DNA from: CAYYAQ01 sp964469555
GTDB lineage: Bacteria; Planctomycetota; UBA1135; UBA2386
Direction of reading: 5' to 3'
Length of the DNA: 40,143 nucleotides
Assembly: GCA_964469555.1 (NCBI GenBank)
Contig: CAYYAQ010000029.1
Location: 1-40,143 of the forward strand
The position numbers and the translations under genes are program-made. The notes beneath the pieces were generated by a model, which saw only the letters and a list, made by a program, of their open reading frames with translations, did not search any database and was not told where the DNA came from. Each line of letters begins with the position of its first letter. Positions within the stretch are counted from its first letter, which is position 1. This document shows, in pieces, positions 24,038 to 32,732 of this stretch.

Positions 24038-25573
24038 TTATTCGCCGAACTTGATGCCTTGGGCTAACGGTAGGTCCGCGCCCCAGTTGACCGTACTTGT
24101 TTGACGCCGCATATAGTTCTTCCATGCGTCCGAGCCGGACTCGCGCCCTCCGCCGGTGTCCTTCTCGCCGCCGAACGCCCCGCCGATCTCTGCGCCGGAC
24201 GTCCCGATGTTGACGTTCGCGATGCCGCAGTCGGAACCGACTGCGGACAGGAAGCGCTCGGCGAGCCGCACGTTCATCGTGAAGATCGCGGAACTCAATC
24301 CCTGGGGCACGTCGTTGTGAACTCGGATCGCGTCGTCGATCGAATCGATCGACACCAGGTAGAGGAGCGGCGCGAAAGTCTCTTCCTGCATCAATGGCAG
24401 ATCGGCGCTCGCTCGCATGATCGTCGGCTGCGCGAACGCCCCTGAACTCAGCGGTCCGTCGAGTTGCAACGCCGAGCCGCCGCAGACCAACTCCGCGCCC
24501 TGCTCGCGCGCGGTTTCGACGGCCTGCGTGAACGCGTCCAGTGAACCTCGGTCGATCAGTGGGCCGAGCAGCGTGCTCTCGTCCATCGGATCCCCTGCTT
24601 GCACCTGCGAATACGCCTGCACCAGGCGCTCCTGCAGTTGGTCGATCACGCCCGCGTGGGCGAAGACACGCCGCGTGCTCGTACAGCGCTGCCCCGCAGT
24701 GCCGATGGCGCCAAAGACGATCGCACGAATCGCCATGTCGATATCCGCGTCGTTCCACACGATGATTGCGTTGTTTCCGCCCAGTTCCAGCAGGGTCCTG
24801 CCGAGTCGCGCGGAAACGCGCTGTCCGACGATGCGACCCATCCGCGTGGATCCCGTAGCGCTCACCAATGGAACCTTCGGGTCGTCGAGCAGCGCGCTGC
24901 CCACGGTCTCGTCGGGACCGATGACCAGACCGACCAACGCTCCGAATCCTTCGGGCTCGAGAACCGACGCCGCGATGCGCGTCAATGCGATCGCGGTCAG
25001 CGGAGTCTTGCGCGACGGCTTCCAGATGTTCGCGTCCCCGCACACCAGAGACAGCATCGAATTCCACGACCACACTGCGACGGGGAAGTTGAACGCCGTG
25101 ATGATCCCGACGGTGCCCAGCGGGTGCCACGTTTCGCGCATCGAATGTTGTGGGCGTTCGGATTGAATCGTCAACCCGTAGAGTTGTCGCGACAAGCCCA
25201 GCGCGAAGTCCGCGATGTCGATGCACTCTTGCACTTCCCCGCGACCTTCCTCGAGGATCTTGCCCATCTCCATCGTCACCAGTCGGCTCAGCGCTTCCTT
25301 CTGCTCCCGCATCTTCTCGCCGATCAGGCGAACGCACTCGCCGCGTTGTGGCGCCGGCACTTCACGCCATCGGAGGAACGCGTCGTGGGCCGCCGCGCTC
25401 ACGCGCTCGTAGTCCGCGGCGGAGGCCTCTCGGACGCTGGCGATCTGCTCACCGGTCGCCGGGTTGTCTGAGACGAGGACGTCGCCCGTCGTGTCGATCC
25501 AGTCGCCGTCGTACGCGCCCGGGTTGGAGGGTTCAATTCCGAGATCGCGCAGCACGTCCATGGTGACGATCAT
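24038..25573 (-). CDS. ALDH7-type aldehyde dehydrogenase (aminoadipate-semialdehyde / piperideine-6-carboxylate type)
   Basis: 511 residues, ATG at 25571-25573 (another ATG four codons on). Complete NAD(P)-dependent aldehyde dehydrogenase: cofactor region TAFNFPVAVWSWN (160-171) and KPS, general base E263 in LELGGNN, nucleophile C297 in GQRCTSTRR, and a C-terminal FGGEKDTGGGRESGSDAWKNYMRR block. The blocks HSMRETWHPLGTVGIITAFNF and SGAEIGGAFGGEK are typical of ALDH7/antiquitin, which oxidises 2-aminoadipate 6-semialdehyde in lysine breakdown. The substrate here is inferred from family only; no other lysine-degradation gene is nearby. It sits between a DUF1572 gene (25 bp upstream) and thrB (0 bp downstream). 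Confidence 0.88.
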   Translation of the reverse strand: MIVTMDVLRDLGIEPSNPGAYDGDWIDTTGDVLVSDNPATGEQIASVREASAADYERVSAAAHDAFLRWREVPAPQRGECVRLIGEKMREQKEALSRLVTMEMGKILEEGRGEVQECIDIADFALGLSRQLYGLTIQSERPQHSMRETWHPLGTVGIITAFNFPVAVWSWNSMLSLVCGDANIWKPSRKTPLTAIALTRIAASVLEPEGFGALVGLVIGPDETVGSALLDDPKVPLVSATGSTRMGRIVGQRVSARLGRTLLELGGNNAIIVWNDADIDMAIRAIVFGAIGTAGQRCTSTRRVFAHAGVIDQLQERLVQAYSQVQAGDPMDESTLLGPLIDRGSLDAFTQAVETAREQGAELVCGGSALQLDGPLSSGAFAQPTIMRASADLPLMQEETFAPLLYLVSIDSIDDAIRVHNDVPQGLSSAIFTMNVRLAERFLSAVGSDCGIANVNIGTSGAEIGGAFGGEKDTGGGRESGSDAWKNYMRRQTSTVNWGADLPLAQGIKFGE

Positions 25574-25598
25574 TCCCGGTTCACCCCCTCACGGCAAA

Positions 25599-26108
25599 TC
25601 AGAGGTCCCAGAACTTCAGATCGACCTCGAGGAGTTGTTTGGTGTAAGCGTAGATTTGGCCTGCGTGGCCCGAGAAGTGCTCCATTACGTGCAGTGTTGC
25701 CGACAAGCACGTGTGGTCCCACCGGTCCTGAAATCTCTTCATCTCGAGGAGATCCGTCGGTGAAAGCCGGTCGACGATGCCGACAGCCTCTTCGACCGTC
25801 GCCACCAACTGCGACATCATCTCCTCTCCCGACAGACTTTCGGTGTCGCTCACCGCAGCGAACTCTGCGTCCCTGTTTCGACCGTCGTCCTGGCCACCGA
25901 CTCCCGAGAGGATCCACTGCCGCGTGTTGCCGGCGAGGTGAAGGAGCAGACTCGCGACCGAATTGTTGTGGGATCCAGGCTTGTGCCACAGCTGTTCTTC
26001 ACTCAGCAACGACACGCAGTGCCGGATCCGTGGAACGTATTCTTCGAGGACGCGGCGGCGAAACTCCAGGGCGATGCCGCGAGCGAGGTCGTTTGCCTCC
26101 GAGTTCAC
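25599..26108 (-). CDS. DUF1572 (DinB-like) four-helix protein
   Basis: 169 residues with GTG start at 26106-26108 that overlaps the TGA of the DUF2304 gene by four bases (GTGA), a typical coupling overlap. The frame is open further upstream but that stretch is shadow of DUF2304. DinB-like marks: a first helix VLEEYVPRIRHCVSLL, the NSVASLLLHLAGN segment carrying one metal-type His, and HVMEHFSGHAGQIYAYTKQL with further His at the end of the third helix. This three-His pattern fits the divalent-metal-binding four-helix bundle; enzymes of this superfamily include thiol transferases, but DUF1572 itself has no settled activity. Cytoplasmic. Confidence 0.88.
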   Translation of the reverse strand: MNSEANDLARGIALEFRRRVLEEYVPRIRHCVSLLSEEQLWHKPGSHNNSVASLLLHLAGNTRQWILSGVGGQDDGRNRDAEFAAVSDTESLSGEEMMSQLVATVEEAVGIVDRLSPTDLLEMKRFQDRWDHTCLSATLHVMEHFSGHAGQIYAYTKQLLEVDLKFWDL

Positions 26109-26617
26109 GAGACCTTGTTGCGAGGTCCCTTCTTCTTGGGGACCTCGATCTCGGTGGCGGACCGCGGTATCTCCAAGGGCGTCTCCGTTGGCTTCTTGGC
26201 GTCCTTGGATCCGCCCGCCTTCAGGTCGTCGACGAGATCGCGAAGTTCTTCGATCTCGGCCTCGAGGAGCGCGATGCGTTGGTTCACGGTCTTGCCGCGG
26301 AAAGTGAGCTTCGTTAATCGAACCGAGAATTGCAGCGCGACCAGCATCAAGAACACCAACGCGCCGAAGTAGAGGATCGAGACGAGCGACTGCGCCTCCA
26401 GCAGGTTGCTCAGCCACGTGAGTATACTCGTCGACAGGGCGAGTGTGATCAGCACCAGCGCCGTGCAGATCCAGAGGAAGGCGTACTCTTCCCGTAGCTT
26501 CTGCCGGCGCACCAACTCGAGAACGATCGCGAGCATGCTGAACGCGACCACTAGCGCCAGCACGAGTTGCGGCGTCTTCAGCGGGTCGATCGGGGTGAAG
26601 AATTCTAGGAGAAGCAA
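26105..26617 (-). CDS. DUF2304 membrane protein
   Basis: 170 residues. The start is a TTG at 26615-26617, six bases after the upstream GT2 stop; no clear Shine-Dalgarno site is seen, so translation may be coupled to the GT2. Three helices near 17-35, 48-68 and 80-97, with the family block RRQKLREEYAFLWI between the first two, then a cytoplasmic coiled coil (QRIALLEAEIEELRDLVDDLK) and a Lys/Pro-rich tail. DUF2304 genes are regularly found beside GT2 polyprenyl-phosphate sugar transferases and are thought to help them at the membrane; the pairing here follows that pattern. Confidence 0.88.
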   Translation of the reverse strand: MLLLEFFTPIDPLKTPQLVLALVVAFSMLAIVLELVRRQKLREEYAFLWICTALVLITLALSTSILTWLSNLLEAQSLVSILYFGALVFLMLVALQFSVRLTKLTFRGKTVNQRIALLEAEIEELRDLVDDLKAGGSKDAKKPTETPLEIPRSATEIEVPKKKGPRNKVS

Positions 26618-26623
26618 GGGTCT

Positions 26624-27418
26624 CTAGGGGGCGGAGCGGTAGGGGGAGCGACGCCGGACTCGAAGCAGTGCGAGGCTCATGAACATCTTGTAGCCGTAGA
26701 AGGCGGCGCGCGTGCCTCGGTGCATGCTGACTCCTCCCAAGCGTGGGTGCATCTTCACGGGTACTTCAACCAACTTCAATCTGCACTTCGATAGTTGCAC
26801 GAGGACGTCGGCATCGGGGTAGTCCTCTGGGAAGCCGTCGCGCGCCACCTGCTCGATCGAACGGCTGGACATCGCCTGGAACCCGGATGTCGGGTCGGTG
26901 ATCTTCACGCCCGTCCATATCGTGACGATGGTCGCGAACACGCGGCTGCCGAGGCGGCGCAGGAATGTGGTGGCCGGGGCTCCCCCAGGATTCTGGAAAC
27001 GTGAGCCGACGACGAGGTCGGCGCCATCGTCCAACGCATCGAGGAGCACGGGGACCGACTCGGGGTCGTGCTGGCCATCGGCATCCATTTGCACGAGGCG
27101 GGCGAAGCCGTGGCGCCGTGCGTAGATGTAGCCCGTCTGCAGCGCGGTACCGTAGCCGAGGTTGAACGGGTGACGGAGGACGACTGCCCCGAGCGCGCGG
27201 GCTTCCTCGCGGGTGTCGTCCGTGCTGCCGTCGTCGACGACCACGATGTGCAATGCGGTCGGCAGGCTCTGCAGACCGCGAATGACCTTGTCGATCCGGC
27301 CCGCCTCGTTGCACGCGGGGATCACCACGAGGACGTCCCTCCCGTCGCGGTGGCGCGGCCCCGGGATACGGTGCGACGCGTCGGCGCTGGTGTCACTCGA
27401 GGGGGGCGGAATCGGCAT
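26624..27418 (-). CDS. GT2 glycosyltransferase (polyprenyl-phosphate mannose/glucose synthase-like)
   Basis: 264 residues, ATG at 27416-27418, 12 bp after the upstream stop. GT-A fold marks: VVIPACNEAGRI, D62-D-G-STDDT for nucleotide binding, HPFNLGYGTALQTG, and the metal-binding M-DADGQHDP stretch at 111-119, then VGSRF. These place it with DPM1/GtrB-type enzymes that move a sugar from a nucleotide to a polyprenyl phosphate. It lacks the C-terminal membrane helices of GtrB; the next gene, DUF2304, may supply the membrane part. The C-terminus is Arg-rich. The donor sugar is not predictable. Confidence 0.9.
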   Translation of the reverse strand: MPIPPPSSDTSADASHRIPGPRHRDGRDVLVVIPACNEAGRIDKVIRGLQSLPTALHIVVVDDGSTDDTREEARALGAVVLRHPFNLGYGTALQTGYIYARRHGFARLVQMDADGQHDPESVPVLLDALDDGADLVVGSRFQNPGGAPATTFLRRLGSRVFATIVTIWTGVKITDPTSGFQAMSSRSIEQVARDGFPEDYPDADVLVQLSKCRLKLVEVPVKMHPRLGGVSMHRGTRAAFYGYKMFMSLALLRVRRRSPYRSAP

Positions 27419-27430
27419 CCCGGTAGGATA

Positions 27431-30328
27431 CTACTCTGGAGCGTGGAGGCGTAACTTCACGCCGATGTGGTCGACTAGCAACTCGACAGGGTCGGTGCCA
27501 CTGGCGTCGCCGATGACCTCGAAGCGTATTTCCCCGGCGCGGCTTACGTGGGCGAGGCTGGCCGAGCGGAAGGTCCACGTGAGGAGGTTCTTGTCAGCTG
27601 GCGCGAACTCGACCGCCGAGTCGTAGCGAAGGAGGACGAAGTTGCGGAGCGCGAGCCGGATGTACGAGTCCTGGCTCGGGCGGGTGATCGCGCCCGTGAC
27701 ATCGATCGTCAGGGACGCGATCCGATCGGGATTGCTCACAGGTAGCTTCAGGGTCAGGAGCACGCCACCGACCATGCGACCGTTGAACTCCTTCATCCTC
27801 ACGCCGAGCACGCGGTCGTCCAGCTTCAGCACTTCGCGGGTAAGACCACGGGACAGGCTCCCGAACAGGATGTCGAGCGAGCCGGCTCCGATGTCCACGA
27901 CGGTGTCGTCTTGTTCGGTCTTCGGGTAGGGCCGCATCGTGGGGAGGACGTCGAATCCGAGGTAGGCGAACCGCTGGTCGGGGAAGATCATCGCCGGCTG
28001 GGTGCCGTCCGGGTTCATGCTGAACAACCGCAGCCCCATGATCCCTTTGGCCGGTCGGTTGCGCGCGACGAAGATCCGGTCACCGCTCGGCGACCATCGC
28101 GGGAAGCGATCCTCACCCAGGCCATCGCCCACCGGAGTCGGGACGACATGGCCGAGCTGCTGCTTCAGCAGGATCTGTCGACCGACGGCGAGTTGGCGCA
28201 CGAAGAGAATCGCCGAGCCGTCGGGTGACCACGCGGGTTCGAAGTCACCTGTGCCGGGTCCACCGTCGGTGATCGGCGTCGGCGTCGCGCCGGTCGAGTC
28301 GGTCAGGAAGAGTCGGGCCTTCGCGGTGGCCGGATCCGTGCGGCTGAAGACGATCCCCGACTTGTGCCAATCGGGATCACGGTCGATGAAAGCACCACTC
28401 GTGAACTGGACGGGGTTGCCGCCGTCGGCGTCCATGCGCCAGAGATCGCGATCGCCGGCTCGTTCCGATGAGAACAAGATCGACTTGCCGTCAGGCGACC
28501 AGCACGGGCCGTCATCGACCGCAGTGTTGGAGGTGAGTCGGCTGTCGAACACGGAGTTGTCGATGGAGGAGATGTGGATTTCGCGGCTCGTCCTCCGGTC
28601 TTTTTGCCGTTCGCGGGCGAATACGACGCGCTTCCCGTCGGGGTGGACGCGCACGCCGGACTCGACGCCCGAGCGCGACGGGAGGTCGTCGAGACCCAGG
28701 CCGCTACGCGTCGCGTAGACGATCTCGGTGAGGGCGAATTCCTTGTCGATCTGTGCCCGGCACGCGACGATTTCGGGGTCCTGATCCTTGGCGATGAAGG
28801 GCGTCTGTTCGCTGCTTCCGCCGGTGCAACTGGCGAGCACCGCCACCGGGATCAGGGCGCGGAATCGTCGGTTGCTGGACCACGACCGGAAGCCGACCCA
28901 GAAGAAGCCGAACGCAAACAGCGCGTGGAACGCTGCCGCGCTCCACTGACCTTGCATAGCGGCGAGAGAGAACGTCGTGCTCGCCCACGCGCCGAGTAAC
29001 AGTTCGAACAGAGGTAGGATTCCGCGGGGTGAGTGATAGGAGTGGCGGTGTTCATCCTCCGATTCGGCGTCGACCTTTGGCGTGCGTTCGAACACGCCGG
29101 GGTCGCGTCCAAGACCGCTGAAGACGGCGATGGTGTTGTTGAGGCTCGCGCCTGCGCCGAGCACGAGCACCAGGGGCAAGCGCAGTAGCGTGCGCGCTTC
29201 GAATCGCCGTAGCGTCACTTGCGACAATCCGTAGTAGGTGAACACCGAAAGCGTCGCGAGAATGAGCGGCATGCCTTCGATCCACGCGAGCGTCGCCGAC
29301 ACGTGCTGTCCGGTGTACCAGCGCAGAAGTTGCAGCGGCATCGCCACGAGGATCAGCCCGAGGAGGATGGGGAACGCGATGTTCCCGAACAGGTGAAACA
29401 CGCTCTCGATCTTCGTGAGCAAGGGCACCCGTGCCGCGAAGATCCTGCCGATGAGCTTGCGGCCCGTCTGGATCGAGCCCTTGGCCCAGCGGTGTTGCTG
29501 AGTGAGGAACCCGTTCATGTCGACGGGCAGTTCGGCGGGGCAGCTCAGTTCGGGCAAGTAGACGAACTCCCATCCGGCGAGCTGCGCTCGGTAGGAGAGG
29601 TCCATGTCTTCGGTCAGTGTGTCGGACTGCCAACCGCCCGCTTCTTCGATGCAGGTTCGGCGGAAGATCCCCGCGGTGCCGTTGAAGTTGAAGAAGCAGT
29701 TGTTCGTCGCGCGCGCGCGTTGCTCGATCGCGAAGTGTCCGTCGAGCAGGAGGGCTTGCATCTGCGTGAGCGTGCTGTGGTCACGGTTGGTGTGATCCCA
29801 GCGGGCTTGGACCAACCCGACCCGAGCGTTGGCGAACTGGGGGATGGTCCCGCGGAGGAAGTCCGGGCGTGGCACGAAGTCTGCGTCGAAGATGGCGATG
29901 AACTCGCCCGTGGCCGACTGCAGCCCGTGATCGAGGGCGCCGGCCTTGAAGCCGCTGCGATCGGGGCGGCGGACATGATGAACGTGCAGATCCGCGGGCA
30001 GGTCGCGGAGGTGCGCCTCGATGACTTCGCGAGTGTCGTCGGTGGAGTCGTCGAGGACCTGGATCTCGAATCGGTCGCGCGGATAGTCGAGGGCAGCCAC
30101 GGCGTCGAGCAGCCGGGTGACGACGTAGCGTTCGTTGTAGATCGGCAGTTGCAGCGTCACTCTCGGGAGCGTGCTGTCGTCGGCGGGTGTGACCGTCGCG
30201 GGTTCTTGTTTGGTCTGGCGTCGGTGCCACCAGAGGAGGATCATCCACGCCTTGTGCAGACCCAGCACGCAGAGTGGCGTGAGCAAGGTCAGATGGCAGA
30301 TGGCCAGGATGATCTCAGGGGTCGTCAT
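27431..30328 (-). CDS. Processive GT2 synthase fused to a TolB-like (PD40) beta-propeller
   Basis: 965 residues from the ATG at 30326-30328; the frame stays open to 30568, but that part is antisense to queA. Residues 1-490 are a cellulose-synthase-like GT2: N-terminal helix, DDSTDD (93-98), DAD (148-150), TED (239-241) and Q277-Q-H-R-W281, with about five membrane helices after the catalytic domain. The chain then runs without a stop into ALIPVAVLASC (Cys501), which looks exactly like a lipoprotein signal with lipobox, followed by TGGSSE, then PD40/TolB propeller repeats (CWSPDGKSILFSSER, AWSPDGSAILFVR, RWSPSGDRIFVAR) to about 810 and a beta-rich end. Either a real fusion of synthase and envelope propeller, or two genes whose internal start is unclear (in-frame GTGs occur at the lipobox). 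First gene of a six-gene unit. Confidence 0.85.
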   Translation of the reverse strand: MTTPEIILAICHLTLLTPLCVLGLHKAWMILLWWHRRQTKQEPATVTPADDSTLPRVTLQLPIYNERYVVTRLLDAVAALDYPRDRFEIQVLDDSTDDTREVIEAHLRDLPADLHVHHVRRPDRSGFKAGALDHGLQSATGEFIAIFDADFVPRPDFLRGTIPQFANARVGLVQARWDHTNRDHSTLTQMQALLLDGHFAIEQRARATNNCFFNFNGTAGIFRRTCIEEAGGWQSDTLTEDMDLSYRAQLAGWEFVYLPELSCPAELPVDMNGFLTQQHRWAKGSIQTGRKLIGRIFAARVPLLTKIESVFHLFGNIAFPILLGLILVAMPLQLLRWYTGQHVSATLAWIEGMPLILATLSVFTYYGLSQVTLRRFEARTLLRLPLVLVLGAGASLNNTIAVFSGLGRDPGVFERTPKVDAESEDEHRHSYHSPRGILPLFELLLGAWASTTFSLAAMQGQWSAAAFHALFAFGFFWVGFRSWSSNRRFRALIPVAVLASCTGGSSEQTPFIAKDQDPEIVACRAQIDKEFALTEIVYATRSGLGLDDLPSRSGVESGVRVHPDGKRVVFARERQKDRRTSREIHISSIDNSVFDSRLTSNTAVDDGPCWSPDGKSILFSSERAGDRDLWRMDADGGNPVQFTSGAFIDRDPDWHKSGIVFSRTDPATAKARLFLTDSTGATPTPITDGGPGTGDFEPAWSPDGSAILFVRQLAVGRQILLKQQLGHVVPTPVGDGLGEDRFPRWSPSGDRIFVARNRPAKGIMGLRLFSMNPDGTQPAMIFPDQRFAYLGFDVLPTMRPYPKTEQDDTVVDIGAGSLDILFGSLSRGLTREVLKLDDRVLGVRMKEFNGRMVGGVLLTLKLPVSNPDRIASLTIDVTGAITRPSQDSYIRLALRNFVLLRYDSAVEFAPADKNLLTWTFRSASLAHVSRAGEIRFEVIGDASGTDPVELLVDHIGVKLRLHAPE

Positions 30329-30338
30329 GGGGGTCCGG

Positions 30339-30350
30339 TATGATTTATAG
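30339..30350. promoter_or_regulatory. AT-rich box between divergent GT operon and queA
   Basis: A 12-base AT-rich stretch in the 33 bp between the two starts. On the plus strand TATGAT (30339-30344) is a five-of-six -10 box for queA; on the minus strand TATAAA (30349 to 30344) is a five-of-six -10 box for the glycosyltransferase unit. The start codons lie 18 and 16 bases from the respective boxes, giving 5' leaders of only about 10 nt. No matching -35 boxes stand out. Confidence 0.4.
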
Positions 30351-30361
30351 AGTGGTGGCCC

Positions 30362-31411
30362 GTGCTTGTCTCTGATTTCGAATTCGAGCTTCCTGACGAC
30401 CTGATCGCCCACGCGCCGGTGCGTCCGCGGGACGCCTCCCGGTTGCTCCGGTACGACCGTCGTCGTGGGCAGATCGATCACGCGGTGTTCTCCGAGTTGC
30501 CTCGATTCCTGTCGCCGGACGACGTCCTGATCGTCAACAACACGCGGGTGATGCCGTACCGGTTGCACGGTCGGCGGGAGACCGGCGCCAGGGTAGAAGT
30601 CCTGATTCTCACGCGGGCGGGGGACACGTGCAGCGGATACGTGAAGCCCTCGAAGAAGGTCCGTCCGGGTGAGCGTGTCCCGCTGGAGAGCGGGCGTTTG
30701 ATCCTGATCGCGAAAGGACCGGCGACGGGCGGCGGGATTCTCGAGTTCGTGCTCGAGACGCCGGATGGTTCAGATGTCGAAGCGACGTTGCTCGAGGTGG
30801 GTCGAGCGCCGTTGCCGCCATACATAGCGCGGGATGGGAGCGAGGATCCGGAGTCGGACCGCCGGCAGTATCAGACGGTGTTCGCCGAAGTGTCGGGGGC
30901 GGTGGCCGCGCCGACGGCGGGCTTGCACTTCACGCCCGAGCTCCTGGACGCGATTCGGGCGGTGGGGGTTCGAACGGTTGAGGTGACGCTGCATGTCGGA
31001 GCCGGGACGTTCGCGCCGATTCGGGTCGAGAATGTCGAGGAGCACGAGATGCACTCGGAGTGGTTCTCGTTGTCGAGTGAAGTGGCGGATGCCGTTGCGG
31101 AGACGCGTGAGCGCGGTGGGCGGGTGGTCGCGGTCGGGACAACGGCGGCGCGAACGCTTGAGTCGAACGTGGACCCTGAACGACGGGGGCACGTGATCGC
31201 GGGCGCTGGGGACACGGAGATCTTTCTCTATCCCGGTCGGGAGTTGCGCGTCGTGGATGCGCTGATCACGAACTTCCATCTGCCGCGGTCCACGCTGCTG
31301 ATGCTTGTGGCGGCGTTTGCGGGACGAGAGGAGATTCTGGATGTGTATCGGGAGGCGGTGGCGGAGGGGTACCGGTTCTATTCGTTTGGTGATGCGATGT
31401 TGATTTGCTGA
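30362..31411 (+). CDS. queA: S-adenosylmethionine:tRNA ribosyltransferase-isomerase
   Basis: 349 residues, GTG start. QueA moves the ribose of SAM to 7-aminomethyl-7-deazaguanine in tRNA to make epoxyqueuosine. Family marks in order: FEFELPDDLIAHAPVRPRDASRLL at the start, DDVLIVNNTRVMPYRL (54-68), YVKPSKKVRPGE, YQTVFAE with AAPTAGLHFT, TLHVGAGTFAPI, EWFSLS, VGTTAARTLES and ITNFHLPRSTLLMLV. Full length. No tgt or other queuosine gene is adjacent. It diverges from the glycosyltransferase unit and converges on an ABC-permease pseudogene 48 bp downstream. Confidence 0.97.
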   Translation: MLVSDFEFELPDDLIAHAPVRPRDASRLLRYDRRRGQIDHAVFSELPRFLSPDDVLIVNNTRVMPYRLHGRRETGARVEVLILTRAGDTCSGYVKPSKKVRPGERVPLESGRLILIAKGPATGGGILEFVLETPDGSDVEATLLEVGRAPLPPYIARDGSEDPESDRRQYQTVFAEVSGAVAAPTAGLHFTPELLDAIRAVGVRTVEVTLHVGAGTFAPIRVENVEEHEMHSEWFSLSSEVADAVAETRERGGRVVAVGTTAARTLESNVDPERRGHVIAGAGDTEIFLYPGRELRVVDALITNFHLPRSTLLMLVAAFAGREEILDVYREAVAEGYRFYSFGDAMLIC

Positions 31412-31459
31412 GTTGCTCGCTCGTCCTCGCAGCCCTCGGACTGGAGGCCGACCGAGTTC

Positions 31460-32629
31460 CTACCCTCGACGCAAAGCCTCAGTCGGTCGAAGTCGCGAAG
31501 CCTTCCAAGCCGGCACCGCGCCACCCACCAGCCCGAGAAACATCGCAAACAACACCGCCGAAACAAGGACCGTTGGCGTCATTCGGAACGCAAAGACGAC
31601 CTCGGAGAACGTTTGGAAGTTCGTCGTTCCCGTTTGCACTCCGCTCAAGGGCAGGACGAGCAGGCACCCGACGATGCCGCCGAGCAATCCGATCAGCACC
31701 GATTCTAGCAGGAACGCGACGAAGATCGCGATCGGGCGGAATCCCATCGACAACAGGATGCCGATCTCGTGCACGCGCCCGGCGAGCGCCGACAGCATGG
31801 AGTTGGTGCCCGTGAATACCGCGGCGATTCCCATGATGACCGACAGGAATGACCCCAGGATGATGAACAGCGCGGACAGTGTCCCGGTCTGGTTGGACAG
31901 GTAGGTCTTTTCGGAAAGGACCTTGGCGAGCACCTGCTTGTCCTTCTTGATGCGTTCACTCAAGGCCTCGATCGTCATCGGATCCTTCAAGACTCCGATG
32001 ACCCGGTTGTAGGATCTCCGTTACAGCGCCTCGAGCATCCGATCCCCGTCGCCCCAGATCTCCGACTGATACGCGCCCTTCGATTCGAAGATGCCCACGA
32101 CCCGAAACGGTGTCGTATTGATCGTGAACGTTGCGTCCAGTCGACAGTCCTTGATCCGTTCGACCAGGAACCGCCCGACGATCACTTCGTCGTTCCCCGC
32201 CGTCAGGTTGCGACCCTCTGCGATCTTGAACTCATCGCCGTGGATTTCGAACGTCATCGGTTGCACGCCGCGGATCGGCACGTTCGTGTCCCCACCGCTG
32301 ATCTTGGCGTACAAGATCGCCGCGTAGAGCTCAGCAGAAGCAAGCGGTTGACCCTTCGCGTTCAGCGCGATCTCGGGCGTGCCCTTGATCAAGGTCTCCG
32401 TCAGGTCGTGGCGAATCGAACTCTCTCCCTCCGCCACGGCGCCGGGTCGCATGAAGACCGCCAGGTCTTCCCGCCCTTTCTCGACGAACGTCGTGGCGAA
32501 TCCCTGCTGGAGGGAGAGCACTCAGGCGAGCACGGCGACCGTCGCGCCGGTGCTGCAGATCGTCAACAGTGTCGTGCTCTTGCGCACGAACATGCTGCGG
32601 AGGTTGTATTGGAACGGCAGCAGAGCCAT
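31460..32629 (-). pseudogene. FtsX/MacB-type ABC transporter permease with two in-frame stops
   Basis: From an ATG at 32627-32629 one frame reads a full permease of 390 codons: N-terminal helix (LLPFQYNLRSMFVRKSTTLL), periplasmic MacB-like core, then FtsX domain with three more helices (SALFIILGSFLSVIMGIAAVF; FVAFLLESVLIGLLGGIVGC; VLVSAVLFAMFLGLVGGAV) and the terminal PAWKASRLRPTEALRRG. The frame is interrupted by TGA at codon 36 (32522-32524, between VAVLA and VLSLQQGF) and TAA at codon 203 (32021-32023). No frameshift is needed: both stops are in phase, so single base changes explain the damage. The protein family moves lipoproteins, peptides or lipids from the inner membrane. No ATPase gene is nearby. 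Sequencing error at both sites is possible but would have to happen twice. Confidence 0.8.
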
Positions 32630-32631
32630 GG

Positions 32632-32700
32632 CTATCCCTCCTCCCGCAGCGCCTGGAGAGGCGACAACCGTCGGACACGGCGAGGTGGGGTGGATGCAGC
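32632..32700 (-). pseudogene. C-terminal remnant of a second ABC permease
   Basis: The minus frame ending at the TAG 32632-32634 encodes RRVRRLSPLQALREEG, the typical last residues of FtsX/MacB permeases (xxRxSPLxALRxE). Two bases later the ATG of the stop-interrupted permease begins, which is normal spacing for tandem permease genes. Upstream of about 32700 the similarity disappears: the frame runs into sequence with no permease character and then the antisense of the protease gene. I read this as the stump of a deleted upstream gene; the left edge is approximate. Confidence 0.5.
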
Positions 32701-32732
32701 AGCGTCGCTCAGCGCACGGCTCGGCGCAATAA

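Noticed and set aside
27431..27451. Hom/thr or lysine biosynthetic operon around ThrB and ALDH7
   Set aside because: No other threonine or lysine gene is present in the unit; the remainder is glycosyltransferases and accessory proteins, so a pathway operon cannot be supported.
32522..32524. Selenocysteine or other recoding of the TGA in the permease
   Set aside because: A TAA in the same frame further on also interrupts it, the position has no catalytic meaning, and no SECIS-like hairpin is evident directly after it.
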